8,491 nucleotides of DNA from Paracoccus sp. (in: a-proteobacteria) (GTDB taxonomy: Bacteria; Pseudomonadota; Alphaproteobacteria; Rhodobacterales; Rhodobacteraceae): positions 1 through 8,491 of the forward strand of contig JAPSIP010000061.1 of NCBI GenBank assembly GCA_031178645.1, read 5' to 3'. Positions 1 through 5,290 of the stretch are shown here, one piece after another. The position numbers and the translations under genes were made by a program. The notes below the pieces were generated by a model. That model was given only the letters and a program-made list of their open reading frames with translations, did not search any database and was not told the DNA's origin. How positions within the stretch are numbered: position 1 is the first letter of the stretch; each line of letters begins with the position of its first letter.

Positions 1-52
1 TGCGGGCCCGCCCGTCGTTCGCCTGAAGGCTGAAGTGGAAACGCTCGCTCAT
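1..52 (-). CDS. tgt: Queuine tRNA-ribosyltransferase (Tgt), N-terminal fragment
   Basis: Only the first 17 codons lie in the window, reading leftward from an ATG at 52-50; the gene continues beyond position 1. The peptide MSERFHFSLQANDGRAR matches the opening of alphaproteobacterial tRNA-guanine transglycosylases, which typically begin M-[ST]-x-R-F-x-F-x-L-x-A-x-D-G-x-A-R. Tgt exchanges guanine 34 of Asp/Asn/His/Tyr tRNAs for the queuosine precursor base; the catalytic residues lie outside the window. The gene is divergent from sufT, with a 123-bp region between the two starts. No strong Shine-Dalgarno is visible upstream. The identification rests on a short peptide recognised from memory, so it is moderate. 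Confidence 0.6.
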   Translation of the reverse strand, partial: MSERFHFSLQANDGRAR

Positions 53-120
53 GGTGGTGCCTGTTTCTGGAACCGGCCGTGTCTAGCGAATGCAAGGGGG
101 CTTCGCAATCCGCCCTGCTC

Positions 121-149
121 TGGACGTAGGCGAGGGGACCACCTATATC
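121..149 (+). promoter_or_regulatory. Possible sigma-70-type promoter for sufT
   Basis: TGGACG (121-126) and TATATC (144-149) are separated by exactly 17 bases and match the -35 and -10 consensus at 4 of 6 positions each. A start about 7 bases downstream would give a leader of about 20 nt before the sufT ATG. This is a pattern match only; the motif quality is ordinary and no operator is evident. The TTGACA at 160-165 is too close to the ATG to serve as the -35 of this gene. Confidence 0.3.
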
Positions 150-175
150 AGGATCGCATTTGACAGGATTTCGCC

Positions 176-529
176 ATGACCGAGCTGCAGGAAGGCGCCC
201 CGCTGATCGCGCCCTCGTCCACCGACCATCCGCTGTATGACAGCGTCGTCGAGGCTTGCAAGACGGTCTACGACCCTGAAATACCCGTCAACATCTTCGA
301 CCTGGGCCTGATCTACACCATCGCCATCAACGACCAGAACGAGGTGCGGGTGGTCATGACCCTGACCGCCCCTGGCTGCCCCGTTGCCGGAGAGATGCCG
401 GGCTGGGTCGCCGATGCGGTCGAGGCCATTCCGGGCGTGAAGCAGGTCGATGTGGAAATGACCTTCCAGCCGCAATGGGGCATGGACATGATGTCCGACG
501 AAGCCCGGCTGGAATTGGGCTTCATGTAA
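176..529 (+). CDS. sufT: SufT/MIP18-family Fe-S assembly protein (DUF59)
   Basis: This 117-residue protein consists almost entirely of a DUF59/MIP18-like domain. The family helps mature Fe-S proteins as an auxiliary factor of the SUF pathway in the cytoplasm. Visible signatures are DPEIPVNIFDLGLIY (about residues 33-47) and the T-x-PGCP loop (about 64-69), whose Cys68 is the conserved, probably metal- or cluster-interacting cysteine. The tail ends WGMDMMSDEARLELGFM, as in SUF-associated members. The length is normal for the stand-alone form. The ATG at 176 is preceded only by a weak AGGA (165-168), and no other in-frame start fits the domain better. The A-type carrier gene follows in the same direction, so the two form an Fe-S accessory pair, although hairpins in the gap may separate their transcription. 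PaaD and YitW are relatives, but no phenylacetate monooxygenase genes adjoin it. Confidence 0.88.
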   Translation: MTELQEGAPLIAPSSTDHPLYDSVVEACKTVYDPEIPVNIFDLGLIYTIAINDQNEVRVVMTLTAPGCPVAGEMPGWVADAVEAIPGVKQVDVEMTFQPQWGMDMMSDEARLELGFM

Positions 530-530
530 G

Positions 531-586
531 GCCGCCTGCGGCGGCGGTGGCGGGGGCTGTCTGCCCCCGGGTGCCGTTCCGGCACC
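531..586. repeat. Three tandem GC-rich hairpins after sufT
   Basis: Directly after the sufT stop codon are three perfect inverted repeats in a row. GCCGCC/GGCGGC (531-536 with 540-545) has a 3-nt loop. CGGGGGC/GCCCCCG (551-557 with 563-569) has a 5-nt loop. GGTGCC/GGCACC (570-575 with 581-586) has a 5-nt loop. None is followed by a clear T-run, so this is not a textbook intrinsic terminator. It could still attenuate transcription or stabilise the sufT mRNA 3' end. Confidence 0.6.
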
Positions 587-617
587 TCCCCCGAGGATAT
601 TTGCGCCAAGGCGAAAC
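587..617. repeat. Rhodobacteraceae-type intergenic element
   Basis: The stretch after the hairpins contains gaggatatttgcgccaaggc (593-612) followed by gaaac. From memory, near-identical 'GGAtATTTg..CCAAg.(t/c)GAAa' segments recur behind GC-rich hairpins in many Rhodobacteraceae intergenic regions. The core can also fold weakly (CGCC with GGCG). Only one copy is in this window, so repetitiveness cannot be seen directly here. Its function is unknown; a terminator tail or dispersed repeat is plausible. Confidence 0.4.
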
Positions 618-627
618 GGCATGTGCC

Positions 628-656
628 TTGATGGAGGCGGGTGGCGCGATTATCTT
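628..656 (+). promoter_or_regulatory. Possible promoter for sufA
   Basis: TTGATG (628-633) and TATCTT (651-656) match the -35 and -10 consensus at 4 of 6 positions each, with a 17-base spacer. They sit just past the hairpin/repeat block and 25 bases before the sufA ATG. This fits sufA having its own start site if the hairpins reduce read-through from sufT. No IscR-like or Irr-like operator is evident. Confidence 0.33.
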
Positions 657-681
657 TCCGGGTGAACAGAAGGAACGCGCC

Positions 682-1050
682 ATGTTTGCCATTCCCGGAT
701 CGGTCCCGGTCAAGATCACGCCTGCCGCCGAACGCCAGATCGCCCGGCTGATGACGGGCAGGAACGCCTTTGGCCTGCGCATCGGGCTGAAGAAGGGCGG
801 CTGCGCGGGCATGGAATACACGATGGACCTGGTCGAGGCCGCCGAGCCGAATGAGGAGGTCGTGGAACAGGGGGCCGCCCGGGTGCTGATCGCGCCGCGC
901 GCGCAGATGTTCCTGTTCGGGACCGAGATCGACTACGAGAGCGGGTTGCTGGAATCGGGCTTCCGCTTCCGCAATCCCAACGTCACCGACGCCTGCGGCT
1001 GCGGCGAATCGGTCCGGTTCGAGCCGCTGGAAGGCAGCCGCGCCGTCTGA
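682..1050 (+). CDS. sufA: A-type Fe-S cluster carrier (SufA/IscA/HesB family)
   Basis: This 122-residue protein is a complete HesB/IscA-like domain, which carries or transfers Fe-S clusters to apoproteins in the cytoplasm. The three cluster-ligating cysteines are present as Cys41 (in GGCAGMEY) and Cys105-Gly-Cys107 (in ACGCGES), with the family spacing C-x63-C-G-C. Normal core motifs include LRIGLKKGGC and FRFRNPNVTDACGCG. The ATG at 682 is chosen because AAGGA (670-674) lies 7 nt upstream and the domain starts immediately; the frame stays open upstream to 475, but those codons run through the hairpins and sufT. It lies downstream of sufT, and co-occurrence with DUF59 genes is typical. SufA, IscA and ErpA cannot be separated from sequence alone; the sufT neighbour favours SufA. 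Confidence 0.88.
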   Translation: MFAIPGSVPVKITPAAERQIARLMTGRNAFGLRIGLKKGGCAGMEYTMDLVEAAEPNEEVVEQGAARVLIAPRAQMFLFGTEIDYESGLLESGFRFRNPNVTDACGCGESVRFEPLEGSRAV

Positions 1051-1056
1051 CGCGGA

Positions 1057-1083
1057 TTGTGCGGCCGGTTTCGGCGCTATCAT
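1057..1083 (+). promoter_or_regulatory. Weak promoter candidate for tpiA
   Basis: TATCAT (1078-1083) matches the -10 consensus at 5 of 6 positions. The best upstream partner, TTGTGC (1057-1062), has a 15-base spacer and is a poor -35. A start about 50 bases before the tpiA ATG would follow. Co-transcription from sufA is an equally good reading of the 89-bp gap. Confidence 0.2.
1061..1077. other. Small hairpin after sufA
   Basis: GCCG-GTTT-CGGC (1064-1075) forms a 4-bp stem with a 4-nt loop. It extends by two more pairs past a bulged G (1061-1062 with 1076-1077). It lies 11 bases after the sufA stop without a T-run. It may contribute to termination or be chance in GC-rich DNA. Confidence 0.22.
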
Positions 1084-1114
1084 GATTGCCAGGACCGCCC
1101 CCTGCCCCTAAGCC

Positions 1115-1133
1115 CCCCCAAAGGCTTTGGAGG
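1115..1133 (+). promoter_or_regulatory. tpiA ribosome binding site inside an inverted repeat
   Basis: The Shine-Dalgarno GGAGGA (1129-1134) lies 5 nt before the tpiA ATG. Its first bases belong to the inverted repeat CCAAA-GGC-TTTGG (1118-1122 with 1126-1130). After one C/A mismatch, two further C-G pairs (1115-1116 with 1132-1133) would cover the rest of the GGAGG. If this folds in the mRNA, it would mask the ribosome binding site. The structure is read by eye and no energy has been calculated. Confidence 0.4.
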
Positions 1134-1139
1134 ATTGGC

Positions 1140-1883
1140 ATGGCACCGCGCAAATTGGCCGCTGGCAACTGGAAGATGAACGGCGATCTGGCCGCCCTGG
1201 CCGAGATCGACGCCCTTGTGGCGGATTACCCTGCACCCGGCTGCGAGGTCCTGATCTGCCCGCCTGCGCTGTTGATCCATCCCGCGAAGGCGCGTGCGGG
1301 CGATGCCATCGCCATCGGCGGGCAGGATTGCCATGCCGACGCCTCTGGCGCGCATACCGGCGACATCGCGGCGGCGCAGTTGCGCGATGCGGGCGCCACC
1401 CATGTGATCCTGGGCCATTCGGAACGTCGCGCCGATCATGGCGAGACGGATGCCACGGTCGCGGCCAAGGCGGCTGCGGCCCATGCCGCCGGGCTGGTGG
1501 CGATCATCTGCGTGGGCGAGACCGAGGCGCAGCGCGACGCGGGCGAGACGCTGGCTGTCATTGCCGCGCAACTTGATGGATCGATCCCCGACGGGGCCAC
1601 GGCAGCGAACACGGTCATCGCCTATGAGCCCGTCTGGGCGATCGGCACCGGGCGAACGCCCACCACCGACCAGATTGCCGAGGTCCATGCCCTGATGCGC
1701 GAGCGGCTGGAGGGCAAGGTCGCGGATGCGGCGGGTGTGAGGCTGCTTTATGGTGGCAGCGTGAAGCCCGCCAATGCCGCGGAAATCTTCGCGATCCCGC
1801 ATGTGGACGGCGCCTTGGTGGGTGGGGCAAGCCTGAAGGCCGCGGATTTTGGACCCATCATCGCAGCCCTTGCAGAGGCCTAG
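1140..1883 (+). CDS. tpiA: Triosephosphate isomerase
   Basis: This 247-residue protein interconverts dihydroxyacetone phosphate and glyceraldehyde 3-phosphate in cytoplasmic glycolysis and gluconeogenesis. All catalytic landmarks are intact: AGNWKMNG with Asn10 and Lys12, the electrophile His93 in GHSERR, the base Glu163 in [15 protein letters not shown] (which also begins flexible loop 6), YGGSVKP (204-210) for phosphate binding, and VGGASL (227-232). The length matches the bacterial TIM norm of about 250. The ATG at 1140 has GGAGGA 5 nt upstream, and the sequence before it in frame is not conserved TIM. It stands alone rather than in a gap-pgk operon. Its last 26 bases overlap the end of the convergent GGDEF gene. 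Confidence 0.97.
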   Translation: MAPRKLAAGNWKMNGDLAALAEIDALVADYPAPGCEVLICPPALLIHPAKARAGDAIAIGGQDCHADASGAHTGDIAAAQLRDAGATHVILGHSERRADHGETDATVAAKAAAAHAAGLVAIICVGETEAQRDAGETLAVIAAQLDGSIPDGATAANTVIAYEPVWAIGTGRTPTTDQIAEVHALMRERLEGKVADAAGVRLLYGGSVKPANAAEIFAIPHVDGALVGGASLKAADFGPIIAALAEA

Positions 1884-2868
1884 GGCTGGCCGGGACCGGC
1901 AGGGGCGCGATGGAAACGCGACCCTTGCCCTCTCGCTTGGATCGATAAAGCGCGACATCCGCGTCTTCCAGCATCCGGTCGGTCGTATCGGCGCCGTAAC
2001 CAGCCGACAGCACGATCCCGACGCTGGCGGAAACATTGCAATCTGGTGGCGAGACGTCTTCGATCCCCTGGATGATGCGCGTTCCGATATCGGTCAGGCC
2101 CTGGCAGGTCCAGGCGCCGTCTAGGATCAGCACGAATTCGTCGCCGCCGATCCGCGCCACCCCGTCGCGCGCCCTGACCGTCCGGGTCAGCACCCGCGCC
2201 ACCTCGACCAGCAGGCGGTCGCCCGCGGCATGGCCCATGCGGTCGTTGACCTGCTTGAAGTTGTCCAGATCCAGATGCACCAGGGCGAAGCCGGGCGTCC
2301 CGCGCTGCGGTTCAAAGGCGTTCTGCATCGCCAGCTGCAGCCCCCGGCGGTTCAGCAGGCCGGTCAGGGAATCCGTATGGGCCTCGCGTTCGGCATCCTT
2401 GCGGGCCAGCATCAGGTGGCGGTTGAAGCGCGCAAGTTCCTGCTGGACGGCGCGGTTGGCCTCTTGCAGGAACATCAGCTCAAGCGCCAGTTCCGATGGC
2501 GCAAAATCCGATTCGGTCAGGCCAAAGACGGCGACAGCTTCGGACAGGGAAACCCCGAAGCAGAAGTTCAGAAGAAGCCCGCCAAAGCCCGGCGCCACGA
2601 CATGGCCCCGCAGCGACAGCCGCCGATGATGGCGCAGGCGCAAGGCAAGCCGGTTGCCCCCCTTTGCGGCGCGGATCGCCCCGATCACATGGCCCGAAGC
2701 GGCCCCCCGCCCCTCGACAAACACTTCCTCGACATCCTGCGCATCCGGGGGCATCAGCTTTCGCATGGTCGGCCCGGCGGAATGGATCAGGCCGCATTCG
2801 GCCACGCAGAGATGCATCGGCATAAGCCGGTCCAGCACATCCTGCCCAAAGGTCAAGCCATGGCTCAT
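1858..2868 (-). CDS. Diguanylate cyclase with H-NOX-associated (HNOBA) domain
   Basis: This 336-residue cytoplasmic protein has two parts. Residues about 8-150 resemble the PAS-like HNOBA domain usually paired with H-NOX sensors: [22 protein letters not shown] near the start, then [31 protein letters not shown] (about 115-145), whose end looks like a helical linker. Residues about 165-320 form a GGDEF domain with [11 protein letters not shown] (166-176), [11 protein letters not shown] (199-209), GHAAGD (212-217) and the active-site loop RIGGDEF (GGDEF 241-245). All residues needed to make c-di-GMP from two GTP are visible. The inhibitory site RxxD is present as Arg232-Ala-Arg-Asp235, five residues before GGDEF, so product inhibition is likely. 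There is no signal peptide or membrane segment. The start ATG overlaps the stop of the H-NOX-like gene (ATGA, 2868-2865), implying translational coupling and a physical partnership. The GGDEF call is very firm; HNOBA is strong by pattern but was not searched. Confidence 0.92.
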   Translation of the reverse strand: MSHGLTFGQDVLDRLMPMHLCVAECGLIHSAGPTMRKLMPPDAQDVEEVFVEGRGAASGHVIGAIRAAKGGNRLALRLRHHRRLSLRGHVVAPGFGGLLLNFCFGVSLSEAVAVFGLTESDFAPSELALELMFLQEANRAVQQELARFNRHLMLARKDAEREAHTDSLTGLLNRRGLQLAMQNAFEPQRGTPGFALVHLDLDNFKQVNDRMGHAAGDRLLVEVARVLTRTVRARDGVARIGGDEFVLILDGAWTCQGLTDIGTRIIQGIEDVSPPDCNVSASVGIVLSAGYGADTTDRMLEDADVALYRSKREGKGRVSIAPLPVPASPRPLQGLR

Positions 2869-3380
2869 GACGCATGGATCCTTGGCGAAAGATGGAAAGT
2901 CCTTCCTGTTGCAAAGGCGGAATCAGAGATGTCCACGCACAACCCGCTATCCCTCGGGGTAATCACGCAGAGCGCGCCATAGTCATCGGCCATCGCCCGC
3001 AAGAGCCCGCTGAGAAGGGCTGTCCACACTGCCTGCCCATGCGAGAAACTGACCCACAACAGGCCATCCTCGCTGCGTGACAAGCCGATCTCGGGGATGT
3101 CGAGATCATCGGTGATCAGCCGAATCCGGTCCGGCAATTCCTCGAGCCGCAGAAGAAAATCCAGGAAGTCGCGTCCGCAGAACCGCAGCAGGCGCCAGAT
3201 TTCCTCCTGCCGCACCAGCCAGGCCCCCAGTTCCTCGACCAGTTCATCCACCGGCTTGTTCAGTCGGCGCGCGGCGTCATGCAGTATTCCGGCGGGGTCA
3301 AGGTTTTCCGCCCCGGCCTGAAGGGGCACCGATTCCTCGGCCAGGAAACGTTCGACGGCGCGGCTGACAAGATCGTTCAT
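2865..3380 (-). CDS. H-NOX-like sensor protein lacking haem-ligand residues
   Basis: This 171-residue soluble protein is recognised as H-NOX (haem NO/oxygen binding, HNOB) by its pattern. It opens MNDLVSRAVERFL (family: M-x-G-[IL]-[IV]-N-R-A), then has ILHDAARRLNKPVDELVEELGAWLV (32-56), IWRLLRFCGRDFLDFLLRLEELPDRIRL (61-88) and WVSFSHGQAVWTALLSGLLRAMADDYGALCVI (109-140). In canonical members the proximal His sits where 'LHDRVRL' appears; here it is Leu-Pro83-Asp-Arg. The Y-x-S-x-R haem-propionate motif reads Trp109-x-Ser111-x-Ser113. About 15-20 residues of the N-terminal distal-pocket region also seem missing. Haem binding is therefore doubtful, though another His (34, 114 or 163) could in principle serve. 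The ATG at 3380 has an excellent Shine-Dalgarno, GGAGGTGAT (+ strand 3383-3391), 6 nt away. It precedes and overlaps the HNOBA-GGDEF gene and probably regulates it. Family call fairly sure; loss of haem inferred. Confidence 0.8.
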   Translation of the reverse strand: MNDLVSRAVERFLAEESVPLQAGAENLDPAGILHDAARRLNKPVDELVEELGAWLVRQEEIWRLLRFCGRDFLDFLLRLEELPDRIRLITDDLDIPEIGLSRSEDGLLWVSFSHGQAVWTALLSGLLRAMADDYGALCVITPRDSGLCVDISDSAFATGRTFHLSPRIHAS

Positions 3381-3382
3381 GG

Positions 3383-3391
3383 ATCACCTCC
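3383..3391 (-). promoter_or_regulatory. Strong ribosome binding site of the H-NOX-like gene
   Basis: Read on the minus strand, GGAGGTGAT is fully complementary to the 16S rRNA anti-Shine-Dalgarno region. It lies two bases from the ATG at 3380-3378, with 6 nt between GGAGG and ATG. It fixes the start of this gene and suggests efficient translation of the H-NOX/cyclase pair. The 52-bp gap to the upstream DUF3572 gene contains no convincing promoter or terminator. Confidence 0.75.
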
Positions 3392-3432
3392 GCCGCCCTT
3401 CATAGGCAACAGGGGTGAACAAATCGCAAACG

Positions 3433-3720
3433 TCAGACTTCCCAGCCGTAGCTGCCTGGTCCGGCCAAGGCCGTCCGCGCCTGCATCAGGTCGCCGGGAG
3501 GAATGGTCAGATCGGCTGCGGCATCCAGGACGCGCCGGTCATCTTCCAGCAGGAAATCCAGCACATGCAACGCGATTTCCGGATCGGAGGCCACCTTTCG
3601 CAGGTCTTGCGGGTTCAGTCCCGATGCCTCCAGAAACCCGGCCATCAGGTCGGGCCGTTCCGCCATGTAGATCAGGACCGAGGTGGCCAGATTCTGGGCG
3701 GCTTCTCTCGAATATGTCAT
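3433..3720 (-). CDS. DUF3572 family protein
   Basis: This small soluble protein has 95 residues and matches DUF3572, a family of about 90-100 residues found in Alphaproteobacteria with no known function. Diagnostic features are an N-terminal helix (SREAAQNLATSVLIYMAERPDLMAGFLEASGL, about 4-35), the NPQDLRKVASDPEIALHVLDFLLEDDRRVL stretch (36-65), and the end IPPGDLMQARTALAGPG. It is acidic and predicted all-helical, with no catalytic motif, signal peptide or cysteines. The ATG at 3720 is supported by AAGGA (+ strand 3727-3731), 6 nt away. It is the first of three leftward genes (DUF3572, H-NOX-like, HNOBA-GGDEF) and is divergent from the PleD-like gene. The proximity suggests, but does not show, a role related to c-di-GMP regulation. 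Confidence 0.82.
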   Translation of the reverse strand: MTYSREAAQNLATSVLIYMAERPDLMAGFLEASGLNPQDLRKVASDPEIALHVLDFLLEDDRRVLDAAADLTIPPGDLMQARTALAGPGSYGWEV

Positions 3721-3735
3721 CGCTGGTCCTTGGAT

Positions 3736-3752
3736 GGGGCGGCTGCTGCCCC
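3736..3752. promoter_or_regulatory. Inverted repeat in the DUF3572/pleD divergent region
   Basis: GGGGC and GCCCC (3736-3740 with 3748-3752) flank GGCTGCT, in which a further G-T and G-C pair can form around a CTG loop. It lies about 15 bp from the DUF3572 start, inside the 100-bp region shared by two divergent genes. It could be an operator or a hairpin in the DUF3572 leader. I found no convincing -35/-10 pair for either gene in this region. Confidence 0.25.
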
Positions 3753-3820
3753 TGTTTGGAAACGCTTTGTTAAGGAATCAATGCCATTCTGCACATGTCG
3801 TCGAAAAGGGGGCGTTATCG

Positions 3821-5206
3821 GTGACTGCGCGTATCCTTATCGCGGAAGGCAGTGCGACAAGCAGGATCAGCCTGAAGGTCAGGCTGTCGGGTGCCTGCTA
3901 CGAGGTGCTGACTGCGGCGACGGGCGATGACCTGCTGTCGCAACTGCGCCAGGGGCGCCCCGACCTGATCCTGCTGGGACCGGGCTTTTCGGGGCTGCGG
4001 CTGGCGGATGCATTCCATCTTGTCTCGGTCGAGCGGCCCCGCACGCCCGTCCTGGTGCTTGCCGACGGAGAACGCCGGGTCGAGGCGCTTCAGGCAGGGG
4101 CCGCCGCCGTGCTGGATCCGCGCGTGGCGGAACAGATGCTGCTGGCCCGGGTCCGCGGGCTGCTGCGCGATGCCGAGGCTGACGACGCCCCCGACTTCGC
4201 CCTGGCCGAGGATGCGGGCGGCTTTGTCCACGCCCCGTCGGGCAACGTTGTCCTTGTGGCCGACCAGCCGGGGCGTGCGCAACGCTGGCGCCACATCCTT
4301 CAGCCGCGCCTGAACTGCCGCTTTGCCATCGCCAGTCCGGACGAGACGCTCAGCGCGGCGGCGCATGGCGACGGGGCGGATCTGTACATCATCGCCGCCG
4401 ATATCGAACAGAAGGGCGACGGGCTGCGGCTGCTGTCCGAACTGCGCTCTCGCAATGGATCAAAGGAAGCGGGCTTCGCCGTCCTTGTCGCGCCCGAGCG
4501 GGAGGAGTTGTGCGCGATCGCCCTGGACCTGGGCGCGGGCGAGGTTCTGCCCCTGGACCCGTCCGAGGACAACAATGCGGAAATCGCGGCCTTGGCGCTG
4601 CGCAACCAGTTGGACCGCAAGCGCCGGGCGGACAGCCGGCGCCAGGAAATGAAGCGCAACATGGCCTGGGCCATGTCCGATCCGCTGACCGGCCTTCACA
4701 ACCGCCGCTACGCGATGCCCCGGCTGGCCGAGATCGCCCGCAGCGCGATGCGGCGACAGGACGGCTTTGCGGTGATGGCGCTTGACCTGGATCGGTTCAA
4801 GGCGATCAACGACAATTTCGGCCATGCCGCGGGCGACGCGGTTCTGTGCGACATCGCCCGGCGGGTCGAGGGGATCGTGGCCAGCCAGGGCCTGACCGCG
4901 CGCCTTGGGGGCGAGGAGTTCCTGGTCGTCCTGCCACACGCGACCGAGGCTGACGCCTTCCGCCTGGCCGAGGAGATCCGCCAGGAGGTCGAGACCCATC
5001 CGACGCTGCTGCCGCCGATCTCGGGCGGGGGGCAGGTCCAGGCCACGTTGTCCATCGGCGTGGCTTTCGAACAGGCGCCCTTCTGCATCAGCCGGCCCGA
5101 CATCCTGGCCGAGATTGCACTGGAACGCGCGGACCGGGCGATGATCGCGGCCAAGTCGCTGGGCCGGAACCGCGTGCTGATGGCGCCGACGCAGCCGGTC
5201 TGCTGA
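3821..5206 (+). CDS. pleD: PleD-like REC-REC-GGDEF diguanylate cyclase with degenerate receiver
   Basis: This 461-residue protein has the architecture and length of Caulobacter PleD (454 residues): REC1 (about 3-115), REC2 (about 142-265) and GGDEF (about 285-455). The cyclase part looks active: SDPLTGLHNRRYAMPRL, LDLDRFKAINDNFGHAAGD (321-339), RLGGEEFLVVLP (GGEEF 363-367) and LSIGVA. REC1 has lost its phosphorylation chemistry: the acidic pair is Glu9-Gly10, the phospho-acceptor position is Gly53 (in LILLGPGFSG), and the Lys region reads VLDPRV. REC2 is also atypical, as in PleD. The RxxD inhibitory site is replaced by Ala-Ser-Gln-Gly (354-357). It may thus make c-di-GMP without phosphorylation control or product feedback. 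The GTG at 3821 is chosen over upstream in-frame codons because REC1 starts at once and AAGGGGG (3806-3812) lies 8 nt before it. It is divergent from DUF3572. True PleD orthology is likely but not tested. Confidence 0.92.
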   Translation: MTARILIAEGSATSRISLKVRLSGACYEVLTAATGDDLLSQLRQGRPDLILLGPGFSGLRLADAFHLVSVERPRTPVLVLADGERRVEALQAGAAAVLDPRVAEQMLLARVRGLLRDAEADDAPDFALAEDAGGFVHAPSGNVVLVADQPGRAQRWRHILQPRLNCRFAIASPDETLSAAAHGDGADLYIIAADIEQKGDGLRLLSELRSRNGSKEAGFAVLVAPEREELCAIALDLGAGEVLPLDPSEDNNAEIAALALRNQLDRKRRADSRRQEMKRNMAWAMSDPLTGLHNRRYAMPRLAEIARSAMRRQDGFAVMALDLDRFKAINDNFGHAAGDAVLCDIARRVEGIVASQGLTARLGGEEFLVVLPHATEADAFRLAEEIRQEVETHPTLLPPISGGGQVQATLSIGVAFEQAPFCISRPDILAEIALERADRAMIAAKSLGRNRVLMAPTQPVC

Positions 5207-5290
5207 TGCGACCAATGGTCCGGGAGGGGGACTGGCAACGGTTCCCGTCCGCGCCTACATTGGCACGGTCCAACCCTGCCGGAGACTGCC

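Noticed and set aside
53..120. Promoter for tgt on the minus strand (TTGCGA and TAGACA, 17 bases apart)
   Set aside because: The -10 matches only 3 of 6 bases, which is no better than chance in a region of this size.
475..681. N-terminal extension of the sufA frame back to position 475
   Set aside because: The extension runs through the sufT coding sequence, three hairpins and the intergenic element, encodes Arg/Gly-rich sequence unlike A-type carriers, and the ATG at 682 has a proper AAGGA.
1080..2036. Minus-strand open frame of 318 codons opposite tpiA
   Set aside because: It has low-complexity Arg/Gly/His composition, lies entirely opposite a firm tpiA and the end of the GGDEF gene, and matches no family.
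3770..3784. TTAA in the pleD upstream region as a CtrA site
   Set aside because: Only one half-site is present; the position of the second TTAA after a 7-base spacer reads ATGC.
3683..3820. N-terminal extension of the PleD-like frame to an ATG at 3683
   Set aside because: It would overlap the divergent DUF3572 start. The receiver domain begins at the GTG at 3821, which has AAGGGGG at good spacing.
4460..5215. Minus-strand open frame of 251 codons opposite the pleD GGDEF region
   Set aside because: It is the mirror of conserved GGDEF codons and its composition is that of a GC-driven shadow.
5259..5280. TGGCAC followed by CTGC upstream of the DUF983 gene, resembling a sigma-54 promoter
   Set aside because: The spacing between the two blocks is about 9 bases rather than 5, and the second block does not match TTGC[AT].
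5207..5290. Possible terminator between pleD and DUF983 (GGGGAC with GTTCCC)
   Set aside because: The stem needs a G-T pair, has an 8-nt loop and no T-run. It is too weak to claim.
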